A stretch of 64,000 nucleotides of DNA, from contig NZ_GG666295.1 in assembly GCF_000159095.1 (NCBI RefSeq), positions 227,022 through 291,021 of the forward strand, written 5' to 3'. The notes under the pieces were generated by a model that saw only the letters and a program-made list of their open reading frames with translations, ran no database searches and was not told the origin of the DNA. Positions 25,070 to 36,755 of this stretch are shown one piece after another; positions within the stretch are counted from its first letter, which is position 1, and each line of letters starts with the position of its first letter. Origin of the DNA: Anaerococcus tetradius ATCC 35098 (GTDB taxonomy: Bacteria; Bacillota; Clostridia; Tissierellales; Peptoniphilaceae). The position numbers and the translations under genes were made by a program.

Positions 25070-27249
25070 TAATTTTTAACCCTATATACATTGTCAACTG
25101 TCTTTAAAGCCTTCAATTTAGTTATCAAGTCTGACAGTTGATCCATATTATTCACTTCAAGTATTAAATCTATAATTCCCTCGTCTTGATCAGTTCTAGC
25201 ATTTATTGCTAAAATATTTATATTTACAGTAGACATCATCTTTGTAATATCATAAAGAATAGATGGCGCATTTGATGTTAAAATCTGAATCTTAACTGGA
25301 AATTTATCTTCTCTAGTATTTTGCCAGTAGACATCAATTAGTCTTTCTGGGGACTTCAAATTGATTATATTAGGGCAAGTCTTGACATGAACAGATATTC
25401 CATTTCCCTTTGTTATAAAGCCTATAATAGGATCCCCAGGAACTGGTGTACAACACTTAGCAAGTTTAACCTCGATATTTTCTTCCAAATCGCTTACCCT
25501 AATTTCACTAGAGCCACTATTTTTTATTTTCCTATCTGTAAACTCAATTGCTTTTGTTTCATCATTTATCTTTTTCTCATCTGCTTCAAACTTTAATAAT
25601 TTTTGTGTTATTTGTTCAACGTTTGTTTTGCCGTAACCAACAGATGCATACATCTCATCTTCTGTTGGATAGCCCAAATCATTTGCAATCTTTTTAATCC
25701 ACTCATCTTTTAGTAAGGATTTATAGGCTTGCCTATTCTTTTTAATTTCCTTAATAACAGAGTTTTTACCTATTTCTATATTTTCTTCTTTATCGTTTCG
25801 CTTGAAGAATTGTTTGATTTTATTTTTAGCTTGATTGCTTTTTACAATATTTAGCCAGTCCCTTGATGGGCCATGAGAATTTTTAGATGTTATGATTTCA
25901 ACCAAATCTCCAGTTTTAAGTTTATATGTTATTGGAACCATCCTGCCATTAACTTTTGCTCCAACACATTTGTTACCGACTTCTGTATGAATCTTGTAGG
26001 CAAAATCAATAGAACATGCATCCATAGGTAGGGAATAGACTTCTCCAGCAGGAGAGTAGACATATATTTCTCTAGAGAAAAAGTCGTTTTTGAGGGTTTC
26101 CATAAACTCTTGATTATTTTCGTCTTTTCCACCCTCTTGTTGCCATTCGACTATTCTTCTAAGAAAACTCATAGCATCGTCAAAGTCAGATTTTGTATTA
26201 TTATTTTCTTTGTATCTCCAATGGGCTGCGACTCCATATTCACATTCTTTGTGCATTTTACGAGTTCTAATTTGAACTTCAAAAGGCCTCGAATCTTCAC
26301 CAAAAACTGTTGTGTGCAAAGACCTATATCCATTAGGCTTTGGTTGGCCGATATAATCTTTTATCCTATTTGGAATTGGCCTCCACAGTGAATGAACCTT
26401 ACCTAAGACAGCATAACATTCTGCTATAGTATCTACAATTACCCTTATAGCTGTTAAATCATATATTTCATCAAAGGCTATGCCGTTTCTTTCCATTTTT
26501 TTGTTTATTGAATACAAGGATTTAGGTCTGCCAGATATTTCAAAATTTATATTTGTACCAGATAAAGACTTACTAAGAGTATCGATTATTTCATTGATAT
26601 AGGCTTCTCTTTCTCGTCTTTTAACGTTAACCATCTCTGCTAATTCATAATATTTTTCTGGCTCTTGATATCTGAAACACAAGTCCTCAAGTTCCCATTT
26701 CAAAGAATAAATTCCTAGTCTATGGGCAAGAGGAACATATATTTCCAAGGTTTCATCGGCTATTTGTATCTGCTTTTTCCTAGTCATATATTCTAGAGTT
26801 TTCATATTATGAAGCCTATCAGATAGCTTTATAAGGACGACCCTAACATCATTAGACATCGCCATTACCATTTTTCTGATATTTTCAGCTTGTTTTTCTT
26901 CCCTTGAAGTATAATTTAAATTTTTAAGTTTAGTAACGCCATCCACAAGAAAAGTTATCTCTTCTCCGAAAACTTCAGCCATTTGTTCTCTACTTACATC
27001 TGTATCTTCTAGTACATCATGCATAAGTCCAGCACATATGGTTTCATCATCGAGTTTCATCTCTGATAATTTTCTAGCAACGGCTATAGGATGAATAAAA
27101 TAATCTTCACCAGAATTTCTCTTCTGTCCCCTATGATGTAATTCAGCAAAGTCATAGGCCTTTTTTATTAAATTAATATCAGACTTAGGATTATTCTTTA
27201 GAATATCTTTTTCAAATAATTTATATTCTTTATTAAAATCAGTTGCCAT
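25069..27249 (-). CDS. relA: Bifunctional (p)ppGpp synthetase/hydrolase RelA/SpoT (Rel)
   Basis: 726 residues, long RSH. The HD hydrolase domain (residues about 45-150) keeps HRGQKRNSGEDYFIHP, GLMHDVLEDTD and LIKLSDRLHNM. The synthetase domain has AFDEIYDLTAIRVIV and GYRSLHTTVFG. TGS (VYSPAGEVYSLPMDACSIDFAY), a helical/zinc-finger region (AKCCTPVPGDPIIGF) and a C-terminal ACT domain follow. The HD residues suggest hydrolase activity is retained, so this is the housekeeping Rel. Confidence 0.96.
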   Translation of the reverse strand: MATDFNKEYKLFEKDILKNNPKSDINLIKKAYDFAELHHRGQKRNSGEDYFIHPIAVARKLSEMKLDDETICAGLMHDVLEDTDVSREQMAEVFGEEITFLVDGVTKLKNLNYTSREEKQAENIRKMVMAMSNDVRVVLIKLSDRLHNMKTLEYMTRKKQIQIADETLEIYVPLAHRLGIYSLKWELEDLCFRYQEPEKYYELAEMVNVKRREREAYINEIIDTLSKSLSGTNINFEISGRPKSLYSINKKMERNGIAFDEIYDLTAIRVIVDTIAECYAVLGKVHSLWRPIPNRIKDYIGQPKPNGYRSLHTTVFGEDSRPFEVQIRTRKMHKECEYGVAAHWRYKENNNTKSDFDDAMSFLRRIVEWQQEGGKDENNQEFMETLKNDFFSREIYVYSPAGEVYSLPMDACSIDFAYKIHTEVGNKCVGAKVNGRMVPITYKLKTGDLVEIITSKNSHGPSRDWLNIVKSNQAKNKIKQFFKRNDKEENIEIGKNSVIKEIKKNRQAYKSLLKDEWIKKIANDLGYPTEDEMYASVGYGKTNVEQITQKLLKFEADEKKINDETKAIEFTDRKIKNSGSSEIRVSDLEENIEVKLAKCCTPVPGDPIIGFITKGNGISVHVKTCPNIINLKSPERLIDVYWQNTREDKFPVKIQILTSNAPSILYDITKMMSTVNINILAINARTDQDEGIIDLILEVNNMDQLSDLITKLKALKTVDNVYRVKN

Positions 27250-27253
27250 ATTA

Positions 27254-28984
27254 TCACCTTATGTCTATCAATTTAATCTGTAGACTTCTATTTCCTTTAT
27301 ATTCGTTGATATCAGGATAATAAACAATATCAATCTTATTAGCCTTAATTTTTCCATTAAACTTTAAAGATAAATACTCATAATCATCAAGAGCGTTGAA
27401 CTTGATTGCATTAAAATATCTTCCATTTTGAAAAAGGCTTAGCCTCATAGTCTTTTTATCTTTACCAATCATAGCTATATCTGCTATATCTACTCCCTTA
27501 TTAGCAAAAACCGGTCTTGGATTATCCTTACCAAAGGGCCTAAGTTTTTCTATACTTTCAGCAAATTCAAGTGATAGATTGCTAATCTTAATCTGAGCAT
27601 CAATATTAATTATTTCCTCTAAATCCTTATTAGATAAATTAGCATTATCATTTAGAAATTTTCTAAAGTCGTCTAGTAAATCTTTTTCTATGGATAGTCC
27701 ACAAGCCATAGGATGGCCACCAAAGGATTGAAGTTTATCAGCAAATGGAACAATCGACTCATGCATATCGTAAGTTTCTATAGACCTAGCTGAGCCTTTC
27801 AAGATATTTTCAGTTGAAGAGTCTGTAAATACAATAGTTGGTCTATAATATTTTTCTTTGATCCTGCCAGCTACGATTCCACATATACTTTCATCAATTG
27901 ACGGCTCGTATATTACAAGCACTTGGTCTTTGTCATAAGAATTTTCTTTAACTATCTTATCACACTTATTTAGTCCATCTTCTGTTAAGCTTTTTCTTGT
28001 ATTGTTAAGATCAACCAGCTCTTTTGCAAGTTCATGAATTTTATCAATATCCTCTTGCATCAGCAAGTCTATTGCAAGCTTTGCTGTAGCTAGCCTTCCT
28101 GTCGCATTCATTAAGGGGCCAATAATAAAACCAAGAGTATATTCAGTTACTTCTTTATCCCATCCAGCTTCTTCTAGTAGAGCCTTTATGGCATACTTTT
28201 TGGTACAATTTATTCTCTTTAGTCCTTCAATTACAAATATTCTATTTTCATCTGTAAGAGAGACTATGTCACATACCGTGCCCATTGCTACATATTCAAG
28301 AAGAGAGTTTAAGTATTCACTATCACCCTCAAGCCTTTGGTAGAGAGCCTGCATTAGCTTAAAGGCGACCCCGGCTCCACACAGGTCTTTAAAGGGATAA
28401 CTACTATCAAGCCTATGGGGATTAATAACACAATCGGCATCTGGTAAAATTTGATTTACCCATCCTTCATTATCTTCCTTCTCAATTTGGTGGTGATCTG
28501 TAACTATTACTTTTATATTGTTTTCTTTGAGCTTTTTAATTTGCTCAAATCCTGTTATTCCATTATCACAAGTTATTACTAGAGAAACCTTATCTGAAAT
28601 TGCTTTTTCACTCATACCATTTGATATGCCATATCCATCTTCTACCCTATGGGGTATGTCATAACTTATATTATCATAATAAAAAAGCAAGCCATCCAAA
28701 AGGGTCATTACTGAAGCAATTCCGTCTTGGTCATAATCACCAAAAATACGAATTTCTCCATTATTTTGGATAGTTTCTATTATTAAATCAACGGACTTTT
28801 GCATATCTGGTAAAAGTAGAGGGTCATGAAGTTTATCGAGGCTTGGTTTTATATACATATCAACGACTTTAGGATCTACTATATCCCTATTCGCTAATAC
28901 TAATGCCTGTAACTTAGTTATGTCCTTATTTTTTAAATTATTTATGTAATTTTCTTTCTTATTGTATATATACCAATTAGCCAT
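27254..28984 (-). CDS. recJ: Single-stranded-DNA exonuclease RecJ
   Basis: 576 residues, 5'-3' ssDNA exonuclease. DHH motifs are RIFGDYDQDGIASV (residues about 80-93), VTDHHQIEKED, NPHRLDSSYPFKDLCGAGVA; the DHHA1 part has SARSIETYDMHESI and FGGHPMACGLSIE, followed by the OB-like C-terminal domain. It is shorter than B. subtilis RecJ, lacking the extra C-terminal region. It is 4 nt upstream of relA. Confidence 0.94.
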   Translation of the reverse strand: MANWYIYNKKENYINNLKNKDITKLQALVLANRDIVDPKVVDMYIKPSLDKLHDPLLLPDMQKSVDLIIETIQNNGEIRIFGDYDQDGIASVMTLLDGLLFYYDNISYDIPHRVEDGYGISNGMSEKAISDKVSLVITCDNGITGFEQIKKLKENNIKVIVTDHHQIEKEDNEGWVNQILPDADCVINPHRLDSSYPFKDLCGAGVAFKLMQALYQRLEGDSEYLNSLLEYVAMGTVCDIVSLTDENRIFVIEGLKRINCTKKYAIKALLEEAGWDKEVTEYTLGFIIGPLMNATGRLATAKLAIDLLMQEDIDKIHELAKELVDLNNTRKSLTEDGLNKCDKIVKENSYDKDQVLVIYEPSIDESICGIVAGRIKEKYYRPTIVFTDSSTENILKGSARSIETYDMHESIVPFADKLQSFGGHPMACGLSIEKDLLDDFRKFLNDNANLSNKDLEEIINIDAQIKISNLSLEFAESIEKLRPFGKDNPRPVFANKGVDIADIAMIGKDKKTMRLSLFQNGRYFNAIKFNALDDYEYLSLKFNGKIKANKIDIVYYPDINEYKGNRSLQIKLIDIR

Positions 28985-29040
28985 TTTGCCCCCTACTTAT
29001 CATATAAACTATACTACATTAATTTATCTTATAAAGAAGA

Positions 29041-29054
29041 GAGGCTAAAGCCTC
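29041..29054 (-). terminator. Weak terminator-like hairpin between yajC and recJ
   Basis: GAGGC-TTTA-GCCTC on the minus strand, 5 nt after the yajC stop, followed by TCTTCTTTAT. The stem is short and the U tract is interrupted, so this is a possible but not strong end for the ruvCAB-queA-tgt-yajC transcript. Confidence 0.45.
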
Positions 29055-29059
29055 CCTAA

Positions 29060-29322
29060 TCACATATCTATTATCGCCCTTACAGAATCTACTTCTATCT
29101 TAAGGTATGATTGGTTCATATTATTTCCAGTAACTACAAGCAAATAAGGATTATCTATTTCTATAACTTCAGCAATTATACCTGATTTTGTAATAATCTT
29201 TGAACCCAGCTTTAGATTCTCCTTGATAAACTTTTTGTTTTTGTCATCTGAAAGCTTATCTTTTATGCTTGTCTTATAATAATATATTAATAAAATTATT
29301 AGGATTAAATATTCTAATTTCA

Positions 29323-29323
<1 letters not shown>
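29060..29323 (-). CDS. yajC: Preprotein translocase subunit YajC
   Basis: 87 residues. One N-terminal membrane helix (residues 3-16) is followed by the small cytoplasmic domain with LKLGSKIITKSGIIAEVIEID and NQSYLKIEVDSV. YajC accompanies the SecDF translocase. The position right after tgt is the common one. It overlaps the tgt stop. Confidence 0.88.
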
Positions 29324-31472
<2,149 letters not shown>

Positions 31473-31473
31473 C

Positions 31474-32481
31474 TTACTCCTCTATTTTTAGACCATAGTG
31501 CTCATAGGCTTTCCTAGTCAAAACTCTTCCCCTAGGTGTCCTGCTTATAAAACCTATTTGCAAAAGATATGGTTCGTATACATCTTCTATAGTAACATTC
31601 TCAATTCCAGTTGAGGCCGCAATAGTATCAACTCCAACTGGGCCTCCTGCAAAATTATCATACATAGTCATAATTATTTTCTTATCCATAGTGTCAAGGC
31701 CCATAGGATCTATTTCAAGTAGTTCAAGGCCTTTTTTACTAGTTTCGTAGTCTATTTGATCGTTTGCCCTTACTATAGCAAAATCCCTGACCCTTTTTAA
31801 TAGTCTATTAGCTATTCTTGGAGTCCCTCTAGAACGTCTAGCAATTTCTACTGCCCCCTTTTCATCAATAGCTATACCTAAAATTTGGGCAGATCTTTTA
31901 ACTATAGTAGTCAAATCTTTTGTATCATATAAATTTAAGGCTAAGAGTACCCCGAACCTATCTCTAAGTGGAGCTGATAACATTCCTGCCCTAGTCGTTG
32001 CTCCAATAAGGGTAAACCTATCAAGGTCAATTCTAATCGACTGTGCATTGGGTCCCTTGCCTACAATTATATCTAAAACAAAATCTTCCATAGCAGAATA
32101 TAAGATTTCTTCTACAGACCTATTAATCCTATGAATCTCATCTATGAATAAAACATCACCATCTGACAGGTTGGTTAGGATACTTGCAAGGTCAGATGGC
32201 CTTTCTATGGCTGGTCCGCTAGTAACTCTAAGATTAACTCCTAACTCGTTAGCGATAATTGTAGATAGGGTAGTTTTTCCTAAACCAGGTGGCCCTTGCA
32301 ATAGTACATGATCAAGAGGTTCATTTCTTGAAAGTGAAGATTTGATAAATATATCGAGCTTTTCTTTAACCTTGTCTTGGCCTATATAATCTTTAAGCCA
32401 CTTAGGTCTTATGCTATTTTCAGATTGAAGGTCTTCTATTTGCTCATTACTTCCTACTATTCTTTTATTTTCATCATACAT
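31474..32481 (-). CDS. ruvB: Holliday junction branch migration helicase RuvB
   Basis: 335 residues, AAA+ motor. Walker [10 protein letters not shown] near 66, Walker [10 protein letters not shown], sensor 1 IGATTRAG, arginine finger region PLRDRFG, and the C-terminal winged helix ([20 protein letters not shown]). The contiguous ruvC-ruvA-ruvB order gives a complete resolvasome. Confidence 0.98.
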   Translation of the reverse strand: MYDENKRIVGSNEQIEDLQSENSIRPKWLKDYIGQDKVKEKLDIFIKSSLSRNEPLDHVLLQGPPGLGKTTLSTIIANELGVNLRVTSGPAIERPSDLASILTNLSDGDVLFIDEIHRINRSVEEILYSAMEDFVLDIIVGKGPNAQSIRIDLDRFTLIGATTRAGMLSAPLRDRFGVLLALNLYDTKDLTTIVKRSAQILGIAIDEKGAVEIARRSRGTPRIANRLLKRVRDFAIVRANDQIDYETSKKGLELLEIDPMGLDTMDKKIIMTMYDNFAGGPVGVDTIAASTGIENVTIEDVYEPYLLQIGFISRTPRGRVLTRKAYEHYGLKIEE

Positions 32482-32489
32482 TTAATCAC

Positions 32490-33077
32490 CTAAATCAACC
32501 TTTTAAGGCTCTCTTTAACCAGGCCTTCAAGACTTAAATCTGTATCCTTTAATTCAGATAAAACCCTGTCGACATCATTTTTCTGATATCCAAGATTAAG
32601 AAGAGCTTCTTTGGCAACTTCAAAATCTTCATTTAGCATATCATCTTGTTTTATATTCTCTACTGGAACAAAACTCATCTTCTTAACTTTATCTACAAGC
32701 TCTAATATTATTCTAGAAGCAGATTTTTTGCCAATCCCCTTAGCTAGGGTTAACTTGTCTATATCATTATTAACAACCGCAGTCTTTATTTCATTTACAG
32801 ATATGGATGATAGGATTCCCATAGCTGTTTTGGGCCCTATTGTAGAAACTGAAGTTAGCAGACTAAACATCTCCAACTCATCTTTAGTAAAAAATCCAAA
32901 CAAGGATATGTCATCCTCCCTAACTTGCATAGAAGTATAAATCTTGTATTCGCTATTTATTTCTAGATTGCTGAGGGTAGCTAAAGAAGAATAAATCAAA
33001 TATCCAATATTATTATTTTCAATTATAAAACTTTCTTCATCAATATTTCTTACATGACCTATAATATATGAAATCAT
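32490..33077 (-). CDS. ruvA: Holliday junction DNA-binding protein RuvA
   Basis: 195 residues. The OB-fold domain (IGHVRNIDEESFIIENNN) is followed by helix-hairpin-helix pairs (LLTSVSTIGPKTAMGILSS; LTLAKGIGKKSASRIILEL) and the C-terminal domain III that contacts RuvB (EALLNLGYQKNDVDRVL). The ATG overlaps the ruvC stop (TAATG). Confidence 0.97.
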   Translation of the reverse strand: MISYIIGHVRNIDEESFIIENNNIGYLIYSSLATLSNLEINSEYKIYTSMQVREDDISLFGFFTKDELEMFSLLTSVSTIGPKTAMGILSSISVNEIKTAVVNNDIDKLTLAKGIGKKSASRIILELVDKVKKMSFVPVENIKQDDMLNEDFEVAKEALLNLGYQKNDVDRVLSELKDTDLSLEGLVKESLKRLI

Positions 33078-33571
33078 TAATTTAACCTAAATCTTTCTTT
33101 AAATCTTTGGCTTAAAGCATGGCATAAGGCTACAGATAAAGCATCTGCTGCATCATCTGGCTTGGGCATTTCTTTAAGATTTAGAAGCCTAGTAACCGTT
33201 AATTGCATCTGACTTTTACTTGCCCTTCCATAACCAGTGATAGCCTGCTTGATCTGTAAGGGTGTATATTCATAAATTGGGAGCATGTTTTGTTGAGCAC
33301 AAAGCACCTGAACTCCCCTAGCATGACCAACTGTTATAGCCGTTTTTACGTTAGAATTGAAAAATAACTCTTCAATAGCAAACTCATCAGGTTTGAACTC
33401 CTTTATTATCTGATGCAAATTATCATACAAAAGTTCCAATCTCCTTCCTGTTTTTGTTTTAGAGGAAGTAGTTACAACACCATTTTCTAATACTTTAACC
33501 TTGTTTTCTTTAAATTCAATTATCCCATAGCCCATTATTGCTATTCCAGGATCTATCCCTAATATAATCAT
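33077..33571 (-). CDS. ruvC: Holliday junction resolvase RuvC
   Basis: About 164 residues. Catalytic acidic residues are in ILGIDPGIAIMGYG, FAIEELFFN and KPDDAADALSVALCH. I place the start at the ATG at 33571, which follows TTGGAG; the earlier TTG at 33580 would overlap that ribosome site. A terminator hairpin sits just before it, so the ruv operon probably has little read-through from the gene upstream. Confidence 0.96.
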   Translation of the reverse strand: MIILGIDPGIAIMGYGIIEFKENKVKVLENGVVTTSSKTKTGRRLELLYDNLHQIIKEFKPDEFAIEELFFNSNVKTAITVGHARGVQVLCAQQNMLPIYEYTPLQIKQAITGYGRASKSQMQLTVTRLLNLKEMPKPDDAADALSVALCHALSQRFKERFRLN

Positions 33572-33587
33572 AATCTCCAAAATAAAA

Positions 33588-33602
33588 AGGGCTCTAAGCC
33601 CT
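33588..33602 (-). terminator. Intrinsic terminator before ruvC
   Basis: Minus strand AGGGCT-TAG-AGCCCT followed by TTTTATTTT. The stem begins in the stop codon of the unknown gene upstream and ends about 16 nt before the ruvC start. Confidence 0.8.
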
Positions 33603-34314
33603 ATTGATATCTTTTAAACACCTCTCTAATCAAACCTCTAAAATAATACTCCGCATATGTATCTACTATAGACTTATAAAGATAAGTAAGGGTTTTTTCA
33701 TACATTTTCTTTGATTGTTGACTGGTTATATCTTCAGTATAAATTGAATCAGTATCAAAACTTAATTGTTTATGAGTTGTTGTATCAATATTATAAATTT
33801 TCTTCATCAACATCTTGTCAGCATAAACCCTGATATCTTTGTTTAGTTCCTTAACCAAAGACCTATCTTCGTATATTTTGTTTTTAAAATTCTTAGATAT
33901 TTCAATGATTTTAGGATCAAATCTATTGTAGTTGAAATTTGTGCTTTCTATAAGATAGTCAACTCCAAGTTGGTCTAGAATCACATATTCTAGCTGGTCA
34001 ACCATTTTCTTTTCCCTAAAGGCCCTATATTGAGCTTTAATAGATATTATATATTCATACCTATAAATAGCTGAAGAAATCAATCTATCTAGAGAGTCTA
34101 TAACTTGATCAATATCTCTCAAATTCCAAAAATATTTTTTTAAATTTTTTAAAACATAGTCTTTAACATAGTAATTATTTTTAGAAAAATAGATGAAATT
34201 TTTATCATGCAATAAAGACATAAGGGTGTTCAATGAGTATATATCTTCATTTACTAAATAATTATATTCAAGTTTTTCAATTATAGGATATTGTTCACTT
34301 AAATTTGCCTTCAT
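33601..34314 (-). CDS. Unrecognised helical protein
   Basis: 237 residues, not recognised. It is lysine-, tyrosine- and isoleucine-rich, has no signal peptide, membrane segment or cysteine, and looks mostly alpha-helical (for example DIDQVIDSLDRLISSAIYR and VKELNKDIRVYADKMLMK). A ribosome site AGAGG and a plausible promoter precede it, and its own terminator overlaps its stop codon, so it appears to be a single-gene transcript between a HAD phosphatase gene and ruvC. Codon use looks like its neighbours. I infer no function. Confidence 0.75.
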   Translation of the reverse strand: MKANLSEQYPIIEKLEYNYLVNEDIYSLNTLMSLLHDKNFIYFSKNNYYVKDYVLKNLKKYFWNLRDIDQVIDSLDRLISSAIYRYEYIISIKAQYRAFREKKMVDQLEYVILDQLGVDYLIESTNFNYNRFDPKIIEISKNFKNKIYEDRSLVKELNKDIRVYADKMLMKKIYNIDTTTHKQLSFDTDSIYTEDITSQQSKKMYEKTLTYLYKSIVDTYAEYYFRGLIREVFKRYQ

Positions 34315-34330
34315 TACATTCTTACCTCTT

Positions 34331-34359
34331 ATACTATTTTACCATAAAATAATCTTCAA
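34331..34359 (-). promoter_or_regulatory. Candidate promoter of the unknown gene at 33601-34314
   Basis: TTGAAG (34354-34359), 17-nt spacer, TAGTAT (34331-34336) on the minus strand, about 17 nt before the ATG. Match to consensus is moderate in AT-rich sequence. Confidence 0.4.
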
Positions 34360-34410
34360 TAATCAATTATTTTTTGAAGTCGGAAGAAAAATAGCTAAAC
34401 AAAAGAAATA

Positions 34411-34439
34411 ATATTCAAGAAAAAATTATTTTTGAATAT
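34411..34439 (-). terminator. AT-rich hairpin after the HAD gene
   Basis: ATATTCAA (34411-34418) pairs with TTGAATAT (34432-34439); on the minus strand it is followed by TATTTCTTTTG. It lies about 58 nt after the HAD stop. AT-rich, so only weakly supported. The rest of the 182-nt gap shows nothing else I can name. Confidence 0.35.
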
Positions 34440-34496
34440 TTTTCTTTAAATTTAGCTACTATGAATTTTACAATAAAATATTATACAAGAAAATTT

Positions 34497-35240
34497 TTAA
34501 AACTTTTTAAAATCAACTTGCATGTCACTTAATTTGAAATTATAATTAACATCTTTTCTTTCGATATTAATTGTCGCTTTTTGTCTTAATTCAGGATCAG
34601 AGAAAAGTTTCTCTATGAGTTCAAAGCTTGGATTAATAGCATGGGGATTACCAACCATTTCAAACATAGTTATGTCTCCATTAGTATCACCATAAGCAAA
34701 AGAATTATCTAAATCTATCTTATATTTCTCGTCTAATTCTCTAATCGCCGTAAGCTTACTCTTGCCATCCCACATAGGTATTACTTTACCCGTAAATTTA
34801 TCATTTTCATCAAAAACATAATCAGTAGATATAGATTCTGTAGCTCCATAGAATTTTGCAAAATTATCAACAAGAAAGTTAGGTGATCCAGAAATAAAGA
34901 ATATAAGATCACCATTTTCAATGTGCATCTCTACAGCTTTTCTCGTAATCATATAAACTTTATTTTTATTTTCCTCAATAACTAAATTGGAATAATCATC
35001 TATTAACTTACGATCTAATCCTATCATACTCTTTTGGTAAACTAGAGCTGCCTTATCTAGATAGTCTTCATAGGCTCCAAGTCTATTTTGGTATTTATAA
35101 TAAATTGGACCTATTTCATTTGTCCATATATCCTTAGATAGGATTCCATCTTCACATAGTTTTAAGAAATGCTCTATTAGTAATGAATTTCTAAAAAGTG
35201 TACCGTCTATATCGAAAAAAGCCGCCCTTTTTTTATTCAT
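34497..35240 (-). CDS. HAD-IB family phosphatase (SerB-like)
   Basis: About 247 residues. HAD motif I is AFFDIDGTLFRN (both Asp present), motif II SGSPNFL, and motif III/IV KLTAIRELDEKYK with FAYGDTNGDITMFEMVGN. This layout, with an all-helical cap after motif I, is the HAD subfamily IB that includes phosphoserine phosphatase and the HAD-SF-IB hydrolases acting on lipid or sugar phosphates. The substrate cannot be told. The ATG at 35240 follows AAGGAAGTTTAAG and comes right after the stop of the membrane protein gene upstream. Confidence 0.85.
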   Translation of the reverse strand: MNKKRAAFFDIDGTLFRNSLLIEHFLKLCEDGILSKDIWTNEIGPIYYKYQNRLGAYEDYLDKAALVYQKSMIGLDRKLIDDYSNLVIEENKNKVYMITRKAVEMHIENGDLIFFISGSPNFLVDNFAKFYGATESISTDYVFDENDKFTGKVIPMWDGKSKLTAIRELDEKYKIDLDNSFAYGDTNGDITMFEMVGNPHAINPSFELIEKLFSDPELRQKATINIERKDVNYNFKLSDMQVDFKKF

Positions 35241-35241
35241 C

Positions 35242-35649
35242 TTAAACTTCCTTATCGTTAACTTTGTTGGCTTTTCTTTTTTTTGCTGATCTTTCTGAAT
35301 TCCTAGCATTAGCTCTAGCCACAGAATTATTCAAAAACTCCGTTTTAGCTCTAATATCTTCTACTAATTCTATCATATAGCAAGTTATAATTCCTACTAG
35401 TGAAGCTGCTCCTAAGAATATTGCTATCCACGCAATATTTAGGCCTGATTTGCTTGTAAAAGTAGAAATAGAGATAATAGCAAGAATTATTGAAATTATA
35501 CCTGTAATTATAGAAGGAATAAATTTAACTATTCTTTTCTTATTTATTAAATATATTATTACTGAAATAGCTCCCATTATAAAAGAAACTATAGGCAAAA
35601 TTGCCAAGCTTGATGAATATTGGGATACTAGATTGATTAAGCCAGTCAT
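35242..35649 (-). CDS. Small membrane protein, unknown
   Basis: 135 residues with three predicted membrane helices (about 14-35, 41-63, 72-92), then a basic, arginine/lysine-rich cytoplasmic tail from residue 100 (RANARNSERSAKKRK). I do not recognise the family. It sits between the phosphodiesterase and HAD genes with short gaps, so all belong to the rdgB operon. The basic tail could bind nucleic acid or phospholipid headgroups; that is only a guess. Confidence 0.75.
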   Translation of the reverse strand: MTGLINLVSQYSSSLAILPIVSFIMGAISVIIYLINKKRIVKFIPSIITGIISIILAIISISTFTSKSGLNIAWIAIFLGAASLVGIITCYMIELVEDIRAKTEFLNNSVARANARNSERSAKKRKANKVNDKEV

Positions 35650-35659
35650 TAGTCCTCCA

Positions 35660-36133
35660 CTAGTTTGCTTCTACCCTTTTAACCTTGATATCTTCACCTA
35701 TCTCTAAAATTGCAAAACCATATAAACCATCCCTAGCTAGAGATGGAGAGCCAGGATTTAATAAGAGAATTCCATTTCTATATTCATTTACAAACCTATG
35801 TATATGACCAAATATTACTATATCACAAGATGAGTCTTTTGCCTTTTCTAATATCTTTTCGTAGGTGAAATCGACATCATACCTGTGACCATGGCTAAGA
35901 AAAATCTTTTTATCCTCTATATCAATAATTTTATCATATTCATCATTGACAAAGTAATCGTTGTTTCCCTTAACCGCATAGTAATCTATGCCAGTCTCGT
36001 AATTTATTTTTTTTGCATCTTCCAGGCAATCTCCAGCATGTATCAATAAATCTATATCATTGTGAAGTAATATATAATCACTTATAGCATCATACATGCC
36101 ATGAGTATCGCTTGTTACAAGTATTTTTTTCAT
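35660..36133 (-). CDS. YfcE/MJ0936-family metallophosphodiesterase
   Basis: 157 residues, calcineurin-like fold. Metal ligands are in ILVTSDTHGMYDAI, IHAGDCLED, VKGNNDYFVNDE, FLSHGHRYDV and IVIFGHIHRF; LLNPGSPS closes the site. Members hydrolyse phosphodiester bonds (often assayed on bis-pNPP); the real substrate is unknown. It overlaps rdgB by 4 nt, a pairing common in Firmicutes (rdgB-ysnB). Confidence 0.92.
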   Translation of the reverse strand: MKKILVTSDTHGMYDAISDYILLHNDIDLLIHAGDCLEDAKKINYETGIDYYAVKGNNDYFVNDEYDKIIDIEDKKIFLSHGHRYDVDFTYEKILEKAKDSSCDIVIFGHIHRFVNEYRNGILLLNPGSPSLARDGLYGFAILEIGEDIKVKRVEAN

Positions 36134-36705
36134 AAATTAAGAAACTCTTTGAATTTTTGCATAGCTCTTGCCCTATGTGAGATTTGATTTTTTTCTTCGG
36201 TAGTCATCTGAGCAAGACTTAGGTCAGTATCAGTAGGTATAAATATCTTATCGTAACCAAATTCCCCACTGCCTTTTTCAATCTCGCTAATGCTTCCCTC
36301 CAAGATGCCTTCAAAATAACTATCGTAACCATTTTCATCTATATAGGCAATAACAGTTTTAAAACATGCACTTCTATCATCTTTATCTTTTAATTCTCTT
36401 AAAAGTTTATCCCTATTATCTTGGTATGAACAGTTTTCTCCAGCGTACCTATGTGAATAAACACCCGGTCTATTATCAAGAGCTTTGACAAATAATCCAG
36501 TATCATCGGAGAATACCGGCTTTCCAGTCAATTTGTACAAAGCATAGGCTTTCTTATAGGCATTTTCTTTTAGAGTTTCTCCATCTTCTACAACTTCAAA
36601 ATTAGTAATACCTAGATCTTGCGGCATTTTTATATCTTCGCTAGATAATAGTTTTCTTACCTCTATTAATTTATCTTTATTGCCACTTGCAAATAATAGT
36701 TCCAT
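36130..36705 (-). CDS. rdgB: dITP/XTP pyrophosphatase RdgB
   Basis: 191 residues, Ham1 family. It removes ITP and XTP from the nucleotide pool. Motifs: LLFASGNKDKLIEVRKLL, SDDTGLFVKAL, GVYSHRYAGENC, GEFGYDKIFIP, LAQMTTEEKNQISHRARA. AGAGGAG precedes the ATG and a recognisable promoter lies in the gap upstream, starting the rdgB-yfcE-membrane protein-HAD unit. Confidence 0.96.
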   Translation of the reverse strand: MELLFASGNKDKLIEVRKLLSSEDIKMPQDLGITNFEVVEDGETLKENAYKKAYALYKLTGKPVFSDDTGLFVKALDNRPGVYSHRYAGENCSYQDNRDKLLRELKDKDDRSACFKTVIAYIDENGYDSYFEGILEGSISEIEKGSGEFGYDKIFIPTDTDLSLAQMTTEEKNQISHRARAMQKFKEFLNL

Positions 36706-36721
36706 AAAATCTCCTCTTAAA

Positions 36722-36751
36722 ATTTTAACAGAAATATAAAGACTTAGTCAA
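36722..36751 (-). promoter_or_regulatory. Promoter of the rdgB operon
   Basis: Minus strand TTGACT (36746-36751), 18-nt spacer, TAAAAT (36722-36727), immediately after the stop of the lipoprotein gene and about 16 nt before the rdgB ATG. Confidence 0.65.
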
Positions 36752-36755
36752 GTTA

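Noticed and set aside
34315-34496. Possible ncRNA in the 182-nt gap
   Set aside because: Extremely AT-rich; only a weak terminator-like repeat and a moderate promoter could be supported.
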